In this document: piece after piece, positions 6,740 through 11,709 of the stretch | How the letters are laid out: each line of letters begins with the position of its first letter | Numbering within the stretch: position 1 is the stretch's first letter | From: Pseudomonadota bacterium | GTDB lineage: Bacteria > Desulfobacterota > Syntrophia > Syntrophales > UBA5619 | DNA: 11,709 nucleotides | Reading direction: 5' to 3' | Assembly (NCBI GenBank): GCA_018896355.1 | Contig: JAHIMW010000095.1 | Coordinates: 1 to 11,709, forward strand | Translations under genes and position numbers: made by a program | The notes under the pieces: generated by a model | Database searches by the model: none | The model's input: only the letters and a program-made list of their open reading frames with translations | Told to the model about the DNA's origin: nothing

Positions 6740-7744
6740 TTATTTTGAGTAGTAATCAATCTTCTTCAGGAAGTAATCGTACCACTCGGCGCCGAAGACT
6801 TCTCTGTATTTGTCGTAAACGGGGTTTAAAGCCTTTTTGAAGACCGCCCTGTCCTGGGCAGTCAATACGTATACTTCCACCTTCTGAGCCCTTGCCTTTT
6901 CTACCGTAGTGGCTCTTAATTTTGTGTTGCCTTCCCTGTTTACCTCTATCTGGACTTCCGCGGCTTCCCTGAAAATCTTCTGCTGTTCAGGGGTAAGGGC
7001 GCCCCAGAATTTCTTGTTCACCACTACCGGGCATTCGGTGAGGATATGGTTCGTTATGGTGGCGAATTTATTTACTTCAGTGAATTTCATCAGGATTGAA
7101 GTATAAAGGGGGTTGTCCTGCCCGTCTATCACCTTCTGCTGCAGGGCGTTATAGATTTCCGGGAAGGGAAGGGGGGTCGGGTTGGCGCCGAGCGTTTTAA
7201 ATGTATCAATGAATATGGGGCTTTCGATGACCCGCATCTTTAATCCTTTTAAATCGTCGGGTTTCTTTATAGGTCTTTTTGAGTTTGTCATGTCCCTGAA
7301 TTCATTCTCGGTGTATCCAATGAAAACAAACCCTTTGGGATCACAGTATCGAGCAAACCTTTCCTTGACTTCCTTGTCATCGAGGACTTTGTATGCCGTT
7401 TCTCTATTCGGATAGATGAAAGGCAATTCAATGATACCGATCTCAGGCACAAAATTGGAGAGCACCCCTGATGTTACAGCCGTCATATGAAGGGTTCCGG
7501 CCTGGACCTGTTCTGTCATGGATCGTTCACCGCCGAGCTGACCAAGGGGGAATACCTGTACCTCGATTTCACCTTTTGTCTTCTCGGTAACATATTTTGC
7601 AAATGCTAATGCGCCAAAGTGCTGCGTGTGAATCGGCGGCCCGACATGACCGTACTTAACGACCGTTTTTGCCTCGACAACGGCAAAGGACAAAAAAGCG
7701 AAGGCAATTAACACAAAGATTGCAAAAAGCGATTTTTTAAACAT
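6740..7744 (-). CDS. dctP: TRAP transporter periplasmic solute-binding protein DctP
   Basis: Secreted receptor that captures the substrate in the periplasm and hands it to DctQM. The 334-residue product begins MFKKSLFAIFVLIAFAFLS, a typical Sec signal peptide, with likely cleavage after VEA near residue 25. The mature part starts KTVVKYGHVGPP, the first beta strand of the family. Family landmarks are FPLGQLGGERSMTEQVQAG (65-83), E-L-P-F (106-109), and N-E-F-R-D-M-T-N-S-K-R-P-I (147-159) followed by DLKGLKMRV. R150 and R171 occupy the conserved arginine positions; the latter normally forms the salt bridge to a substrate carboxylate. A TTG start at 7774 is possible, but the ATG at 7744 is preceded by AAGGAGGAG and begins the signal peptide directly. 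The substrate is probably a mono- or dicarboxylate; lactate is a guess based on the adjacent lutABC. Confidence 0.94.
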   Translation of the reverse strand: MFKKSLFAIFVLIAFAFLSFAVVEAKTVVKYGHVGPPIHTQHFGALAFAKYVTEKTKGEIEVQVFPLGQLGGERSMTEQVQAGTLHMTAVTSGVLSNFVPEIGIIELPFIYPNRETAYKVLDDKEVKERFARYCDPKGFVFIGYTENEFRDMTNSKRPIKKPDDLKGLKMRVIESPIFIDTFKTLGANPTPLPFPEIYNALQQKVIDGQDNPLYTSILMKFTEVNKFATITNHILTECPVVVNKKFWGALTPEQQKIFREAAEVQIEVNREGNTKLRATTVEKARAQKVEVYVLTAQDRAVFKKALNPVYDKYREVFGAEWYDYFLKKIDYYSK

Positions 7745-7746
7745 AA

Positions 7747-7755
7747 CTCCTCCTT
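7747..7755 (-). promoter_or_regulatory. Strong ribosome binding site of dctP
   Basis: On the minus strand AAGGAGGAG ends two bases before the ATG at 7744; the AAGGAGG core is four bases from it. It is the best Shine-Dalgarno match I noticed in the window and fixes the dctP start. Strong initiation suits a binding protein that is usually needed in excess over its membrane subunits. Confidence 0.8.
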
Positions 7756-7762
7756 TTTTAGT

Positions 7763-7774
7763 TTGAAATTTCAA
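7763..7774. promoter_or_regulatory. Perfect 12-bp palindrome upstream of dctP, possible operator
   Basis: TTGAAATTTCAA reads the same on both strands and lies 19-30 bases before the dctP start, in the only sizeable gap of the minus-strand array. Its position between livF and dctP would suit a repressor site or a transcript hairpin affecting dctP. There is no second copy that I noticed elsewhere. The link to regulation is inference; AT-rich 12-mers can be palindromic by chance. Confidence 0.35.
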
Positions 7775-7777
7775 TGA

Positions 7778-7797
7778 CTTTACGTTCGACCGTAAGG
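7778..7797. repeat. Short imperfect inverted repeat between livF and dctP
   Basis: TTACG and CGTAA flank a six-base loop, with one further pairing outside a mismatch. It lies just after livF on the minus strand. There is no following U tract on that strand, so it does not look like an intrinsic terminator, and read-through from livF into dctP remains likely. Confidence 0.3.
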
Positions 7798-7808
7798 CGG
7801 GTGATTGC

Positions 7809-8498
7809 CTATACCATCAAATACTTCTTTTTCACCTCTTCGTTCGCTTCGAACTCGGCAACGGTCCCCTCAAAGCGAATTCTCCCGTTATCGATGACAT
7901 ATACCTTGCTGATCATCTTCAGTGCCGATCTTACGTTCTGTTCCGACAGGAGGATGCTGATACCTGCATCCCGCAACTTAAGAATCTGCTCTTCCAGGTC
8001 ACGGACAATAAGCGGCGCCAGTCCTTCCGTCGGTTCGTCAAGCAGGAGCAGTTTCGGCCCCCCCATAAGACCCCTGGCAATGGTGAGCATCTGCTGTTCG
8101 CCGCCGCTTAAATTCCCGGCCCTTCTTGTTTTTATTTCACCAAGAGCGGGGAAGAGCCCGTATACTCTCTCTTTGTTCCATTCGGTTCCCCTGCGGAACA
8201 CGATCTCCAGGTTATCGTCAACGCTTAAATCGGCAAAAACCCGACGATCATCAGGGACATAACCAATCCCTTTTCGGAAGAGCAAAAAGGGTTTGAGTCC
8301 TGTAATATCTTCATCGTTAAAGGTTATGCGCCCTTTCCTGGGAGGGGTAAGGCCCATGATGCTCCGCATGGTAGTGCTTTTGCCTGCACCGTTTCTCCCG
8401 AGAAGACCTACCACCTCTCCTTTGTTAACAGCGAGAGAGACGCCGAAGAGGATATGGCTTAAGCCGTAATATGTTTCAATCCCCCTTACATCAAGCAT
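7809..8498 (-). CDS. livF: Branched-chain amino-acid type ABC transporter ATP-binding protein LivF
   Basis: One of the two cytoplasmic ATPases that power a LIV/HAAT-family importer. The 229 residues show the Walker A motif GRNGAGKS (34-41), GIGYVPDDRRVF (77-88, in the LivF position usually reading Y-V-P-E-G-R-R-V-F), the ABC signature LSGGEQQ (130-136), Walker B LLLLDEP (150-156) and SEQN (185-188) in place of the H-loop, as is usual for LivF. Length is normal (about 235). The start overlaps the end of livG by 13 bases and has GGGAG eight bases upstream. It ends 64 bases before dctP. Substrate is set by the binding protein and permeases, and LIV-type systems also carry aromatic acids, urea and short amides. 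Confidence 0.94.
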   Translation of the reverse strand: MLDVRGIETYYGLSHILFGVSLAVNKGEVVGLLGRNGAGKSTTMRSIMGLTPPRKGRITFNDEDITGLKPFLLFRKGIGYVPDDRRVFADLSVDDNLEIVFRRGTEWNKERVYGLFPALGEIKTRRAGNLSGGEQQMLTIARGLMGGPKLLLLDEPTEGLAPLIVRDLEEQILKLRDAGISILLSEQNVRSALKMISKVYVIDNGRIRFEGTVAEFEANEEVKKKYLMV

Positions 8499-9235
8499 AC
8501 GTCACTCCCGCCCAAATACGCATCCTGTACTGCCTCGTTGCACCGCACCTCCTCGCAGGGTCCCTGAATAACCGTACCGCCTCGCACCATAACCATGATA
8601 CGGTTGGCGATCCCGAAGACAATCTCCATGTCATGTTCACAGAAAAGGATGGTAAGTCCCATGGTTTGGGAAAGCTTTTTGATGAGGTCAATGCACCGGG
8701 AGGTCTCTTCGGCGGCCATGCCGGCGGTGGGCTCATCGAGGATAAGGAACTCGGGGTTCCCCCCCAAGGCCATGGCGATCTCCAGGACTTTGCGGTCACC
8801 ATGGGAGAGCAGCGCCGTGGTACGGTTTTTCTTCTTCAAGAGGCCGACGCTTTCAAGGATTTCATCCGTTTCATTAATGGCCAGGCTTGCCGAAGGGGTA
8901 AAGAGGTTCCAGGTCTTTTTCTCGCGTGACAATACGGATATCTGCACATTCTCGAAAACGGTAAGCCTTTGAAACACATTAACGATCTGAAAGGAGCGGG
9001 AGATGCGCTTCCTGCAGACTTCATGGGGAGAAAGCCCTGTAATGTCTTCATTTTTAAAGAGCACCCTGCCTGAATCAGGTTTGATAATCCCGGTAATGAG
9101 GTTGAAGAGGGTTGTCTTCCCGGCCCCGTTTGGCCCGATGACGGCAACGATTTCGCCTTTTTCCACTGCAAGGTTTGCATGGTTCACCGCTTTGAATCCG
9201 GCAAAGGCTTTTGATAGGGATGTTACCTCTAACAC
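8486..9235 (-). CDS. livG: Branched-chain amino-acid type ABC transporter ATP-binding protein LivG
   Basis: The second ATPase of the LIV-type importer, forming a heterodimer with LivF. The 249 residues contain Walker A GPNGAGKT (34-41), the Q-loop glutamine in RSFQ (Q83), the signature LSHGDRK (143-149), Walker B FLILDEP (163-169) followed by TAGMAAEET, and the switch histidine H201 (CEHDME). The S-H-G-D signature with P-T-A-G-M and E-E-T is the form found in many LIV-family ATPases rather than a defect. Translation starts at GTG (9235-9233), directly after the livM TAA, with GAGGAG six bases upstream within livM. The 3' end overlaps livF by 13 bases, pointing to coupled translation. Confidence 0.94.
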   Translation of the reverse strand: MLEVTSLSKAFAGFKAVNHANLAVEKGEIVAVIGPNGAGKTTLFNLITGIIKPDSGRVLFKNEDITGLSPHEVCRKRISRSFQIVNVFQRLTVFENVQISVLSREKKTWNLFTPSASLAINETDEILESVGLLKKKNRTTALLSHGDRKVLEIAMALGGNPEFLILDEPTAGMAAEETSRCIDLIKKLSQTMGLTILFCEHDMEIVFGIANRIMVMVRGGTVIQGPCEEVRCNEAVQDAYLGGSDVCLM

Positions 9236-10180
9236 TTATCGCTCCTCGATTTCCGGTTCTACAAATCCCCTTTTGAATTTTTCCTCAACATAACCAAGGA
9301 TGCCGTTGGGCAGGAAGAAGATGACGAGCATCATGATGATGCCGAGAACAAGCGCCCAATAGTCCGTATAGGTACTCACAAAGGTTCTCAGGGCAATAAT
9401 GACGGCAGCGCCGAGCCTGGGCCCCAGGAACGTAAACCCCCCCCCAAGCAGACACATGATTACGATTTCCAGGGAGAGGGTCCAGAAAAGCATATCCGGG
9501 AAAACCGTATTATCGACAACAACAAAGAGAGAGCCTGCAACCCCTGCAAAAAAACCGGCAAGGACAAGGGAAAGGAGTTGATGCATTCGGACGTTGATCC
9601 CGATCATCTCGCTTCTCACCGGATTGTCCCGGATGCCCTGGAGGGCGCTCCCGAACGGAGAGCGGATAATTTTCCACATGATAAAAAGAGATACGAGGGT
9701 AATGATCAACGTAAAATAGTAGGCGCTCTTCGGTGATGAAAGCATCTCCGGCATGGGTATTCCGTGTATCCCGTCATCGCCACCTGTAAAGGAATACCAG
9801 CGGTAGACAATGGCCCAGACGAGGGAGCCGAGAGATATCTGCAGCATGCCGAAGTAAAGCTTGGAAAGCCGGATGCAGATGATGCCGAGAACAAGGCCGA
9901 ATGCGGCGGACACAAGCGGTCCGGCAATGAACGCAAATATGGCGGGCAGTCCGGTTTTGGTCAGCATCAGCGTGGTTCCATAGGCGCCAACCCCATAGAA
10001 TACGGCATGGTGAAACTGGTAAATCCCTCCGTATCCGAGGACGAGGTTCAGGCTTGTCGCAAGAAGACCGTAGAGCAAAATGATCGAGACGAGATAAACG
10101 TAAAATCGCGGCAGAAATAGAGGGCACAACAGAAGTACGATGATGCCCGCACCCAGCCCCCAAATGGTTTTTCGGCTCAT
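9236..10180 (-). CDS. livM: Branched-chain amino-acid type ABC transporter permease LivM
   Basis: One of two membrane permeases of the LIV-type importer. The 314-residue reading starting MSRKTIWGLGAGII has about eight to ten hydrophobic segments. LVLGYGGIYQFHHAVFYGVGAY is a divergent form of the LivM G-Y-x-G-Q-x-S-x-G-H-A-A-F block. SALQGIRDNP (the cytoplasmic EAA-like loop that contacts the ATPase) and LLGGGFTFLGPRLGAAVI near the C-terminus are family landmarks. An upstream in-frame ATG at 10270 would add 30 non-hydrophobic residues inside livH; the ATG at 10180 is chosen because it follows the livH stop by 10 bases and has GGAG five bases upstream. The three glycines of LLGGGF are encoded by an unbroken run of nine G residues, a slippage-prone tract. 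It abuts livG with no gap. Confidence 0.93.
   Translation of the reverse strand: MSRKTIWGLGAGIIVLLLCPLFLPRFYVYLVSIILLYGLLATSLNLVLGYGGIYQFHHAVFYGVGAYGTTLMLTKTGLPAIFAFIAGPLVSAAFGLVLGIICIRLSKLYFGMLQISLGSLVWAIVYRWYSFTGGDDGIHGIPMPEMLSSPKSAYYFTLIITLVSLFIMWKIIRSPFGSALQGIRDNPVRSEMIGINVRMHQLLSLVLAGFFAGVAGSLFVVVDNTVFPDMLFWTLSLEIVIMCLLGGGFTFLGPRLGAAVIIALRTFVSTYTDYWALVLGIIMMLVIFFLPNGILGYVEEKFKRGFVEPEIEER
9437..9445 (-). repeat. Nine-base homopolymer G tract inside livM
   Basis: The plus strand has nine consecutive C residues; on the coding strand they are three GGG glycine codons in the C-terminal L-G-G-G-F-T-F motif. The frame is intact here. Gain or loss of one base would truncate LivM near its end and could affect the coupled livG and livF. 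Confidence 0.7.
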
Positions 10181-10190
10181 ACGCACTCCA

Positions 10191-11090
10191 TTACCATGTG
10201 GACTTGAGGAGCCCGGTTGGCCTGAACAGCAATACGACAACCACTGCGAGATAGGGGAAAATAATTCCAAATTTCGGCCATATGAGAATGCCCAACGACT
10301 GTGTAAGTCCGAATATCAAGGCGCCGAGCAGTGCGCCCCAGATGTTTCCCAATCCTCCGATAATGACAATGAGGAATGCCTCTATGATGAGGTTATGGTC
10401 CATGCCGAGGGTAACGCTCACCGTAGGCGCCACAAGGACGCCCCCAAGCCCGGCCAGGTAACAGCCGATCACAAAGACGGTTGCAAAGACCCGGCTTACG
10501 TTGATGCCGACAGCGCCCACCATCTCCCTGTCCACTGCCGCCGCCCGTGCTATCTTCCCCATCTTTGTCTTGTTCGTCAGCAGATAGAGGAGTATGGCCA
10601 CAACGGGACCTGCAATGAGGAGGAAGAGGTTATAGCGGGGAAAGGGAAGGCCTCCGAAGAGGGGCACAAAACCCTGAAAAATATGGGGCACCGGTACCGA
10701 TTTGTACTCGCCGCCCCATACAAGTTTCACAAGGTCGCCAAAAACAAGGGAAAATGCAAACGTAAGGAGGAGGAGCATGAGGTGCTCCCGTTCATAGAGG
10801 AACTGAAACATCCCCCTTTCCGCAATAAGGCTGATCAAGGCCACAACCAAAGGGGCAATGACGAGGGCCGTCCAGAAACCGGCAGAGCCGCCGCCGGCAA
10901 GCTTCGTCACCGTGAAAGCGGTAAATGCCCCGATCATATAGAGAGAGCCGTGGGCCACATTGGGGATTCGGAGGACTCCCAGAATGAGGGTCAGGCCTGA
11001 GGCCACAATGAAGAGTATGGTGGTGCGGCTCAGGCCCACAAAAATCTGCGATAGAACACCCGCCGGGATGATCGAATAGACGGCATCCAT
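10191..11090 (-). CDS. livH: Branched-chain amino-acid type ABC transporter permease LivH
   Basis: The other membrane permease of the LIV-type importer, pairing with LivM. The 299-residue protein is hydrophobic, with about eight membrane segments. The N-terminal ASGLTLILGVLRIPNVAHGS (30-49) matches the LivH G-L-x-L-I-x-G-x-x-x-x-x-N-x-A-H-G signature. ARAAAVDREMVGAVGINVSR lies in the cytoplasmic ATPase-contact loop, and GGLGNIWGALLGALIFGL near the C-terminus is the family's glycine-rich segment. Length is normal (about 290-310). The ATG at 11090 has AGGAG upstream and lies 25 bases after livK. The gene is followed 10 bases later by livM, so it belongs to one transcript with the other liv genes. 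Confidence 0.94.
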   Translation of the reverse strand: MDAVYSIIPAGVLSQIFVGLSRTTILFIVASGLTLILGVLRIPNVAHGSLYMIGAFTAFTVTKLAGGGSAGFWTALVIAPLVVALISLIAERGMFQFLYEREHLMLLLLTFAFSLVFGDLVKLVWGGEYKSVPVPHIFQGFVPLFGGLPFPRYNLFLLIAGPVVAILLYLLTNKTKMGKIARAAAVDREMVGAVGINVSRVFATVFVIGCYLAGLGGVLVAPTVSVTLGMDHNLIIEAFLIVIIGGLGNIWGALLGALIFGLTQSLGILIWPKFGIIFPYLAVVVVLLFRPTGLLKSTW

Positions 11091-11115
11091 GGTTCGAACT
11101 CCTGTGAGAAGGTGC

Positions 11116-11709
11116 TTACTTGCGGCTCTTGATTACCTCATCACAGGTAGGCATGTAATCTTTTGCCTGGATTGCCTGAACATCGCCCGCTACGAGAAAG
11201 TCATACTTTGGATTCTTAGTCGTCACCCCGAAATACATCGGAAGCTCAAGCTGGTGGTCACACCCTCTGATTGCCAGCGGGCCCACAGGGCTGTCGAGCG
11301 ACATGCCTTCGAGAGCCTTGATCAGCGCTTCCGTGTCAATCTTTCCGGCCTTTTTGTACCCTTCGGCTATGAACCTGGCTGTCATATACCCGGAAAGGGC
11401 GCCTATTCTCGGCTCTCTGTTGTAAGCCTTCTTGAATTCATCGACAAATGCCCTGTTCGACGGGGTATCGGGATAGTAGAAGAAATAGTTGGCCGTTCCG
11501 AAGACACCTTCGGGCGCATTTTGTCCCTGGGGTTTTAGCACGGAAAGCTCGATCGCCGTATGCTGATAGAAGGGTATTTTCTGGCTTAAACCGGTTGCTT
11601 TTGCGGCCTTCTGGAAATTGACCATGCCGGCACCGCCCGTGGCTTCGATGATGAAATCAGGCTTCGCTGCAAGAATCTGCGTAATATAGGGGGTAAAATC
11701 GGCTTCTCC
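11116..11709 (-). CDS. livK: ABC transporter periplasmic substrate-binding protein (LivK-like), N-terminus beyond window
   Basis: The C-terminal 197 residues of a type-1 periplasmic binding protein, the receptor of the LIV-type importer; the frame is open to the right edge. Visible features are ADFTPYITQILAAKPDFII, the family segment linking to the second lobe, then GMVNFQKAAKATGL, ANYFFYYPDTPSNRAFVDEF (the F-x-x-x-Y/K region) and SGYMTARFIAEGYKKAG followed by DTEALIKALEGM. That order is characteristic of LivK/AmiC-type proteins. The end GDVQAIQAKDYMPTCDEVIKSRK closes the protein at the TAA (11116-11118). The ligand-binding residues of the N-lobe lie outside the window, so substrate is unknown; aliphatic amino acids, amides or aromatic acids are all possible. 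It is the first visible gene of the minus-strand array. Confidence 0.9.
   Translation of the reverse strand, partial: GEADFTPYITQILAAKPDFIIEATGGAGMVNFQKAAKATGLSQKIPFYQHTAIELSVLKPQGQNAPEGVFGTANYFFYYPDTPSNRAFVDEFKKAYNREPRIGALSGYMTARFIAEGYKKAGKIDTEALIKALEGMSLDSPVGPLAIRGCDHQLELPMYFGVTTKNPKYDFLVAGDVQAIQAKDYMPTCDEVIKSRK

Noticed and set aside
10181..10270. Upstream start for livM adding 30 residues
   Set aside because: It lies mostly inside livH and adds a Ser/Gly/Pro-rich leader; the ATG at 10180 has GGAG at normal spacing and leads straight into the first membrane segment.
10140..11000. 286-codon plus-strand frame antisense to livH
   Set aside because: Same artefact: charged, His/Cys-rich translation opposite a hydrophobic permease, with no motif.

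Overview
The window is densely coding: eleven protein genes, two of them cut by the window edges, and no intergenic gap longer than about 65 bases. I see no RNA gene, CRISPR array, insertion sequence or phage gene. The gene content (acyl-CoA dehydrogenase, NAD(P)-dependent glycerol-3-phosphate dehydrogenase family, LutABC iron-sulfur lactate oxidation, a TRAP carboxylate transporter and a branched-chain amino-acid type ABC transporter) suits a Gram-negative, probably anaerobic or facultative heterotroph that lives on organic acids. A Desulfobacterota/deltaproteobacterial origin is plausible, but this is inferred from gene content alone.

Layout: 1-2206 (+) holds the 3' part of an acyl-CoA dehydrogenase and, 4 bases later, a divergent 400-residue GpsA-family dehydrogenase. 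2237-4922 (+) holds lutA-lutB-lutC, with an ATGA stop/start overlap at each junction. 4923-4942 is a 20-base AT-rich convergent gap. 4943-11709 (-) holds eight genes on one strand, read right to left: livK (partial), livH, livM, livG, livF, then dctP, dctQ, dctM. They are packed closely enough that all eight could be one transcription unit. The only sizeable gap is 64 bases, between livF and dctP; it holds a perfect 12-bp palindrome and a very strong ribosome binding site.

How the parts could work together: LutABC oxidises L-lactate (or a related 2-hydroxy acid) to pyruvate in the cytoplasm. The neighbouring TRAP transporter has the conserved arginines of the carboxylate-binding DctP family and is a reasonable candidate to import that acid, although it is transcribed convergently. 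The LIV-type ABC system adds a second, ATP-driven uptake route of unknown substrate next to the TRAP genes. The first two genes belong to acyl-CoA oxidation and to glycerol-phosphate (lipid precursor) metabolism and have no obvious link to the rest.

Base composition changes along the window. Single 60-base lines counted by hand gave 68% GC (541-600), 65% (1681-1740), 52% (2761-2820), 58% (3661-3720) and 42% (7321-7380). The high-GC left block meets the lut genes at about 2207-2236. This could reflect transfer, ordinary mosaicism or an assembly join. I found no clear novel system; the most interesting points are the paired transporters beside lutABC, the unusual GpsA-like protein and a nine-base G tract inside livM.
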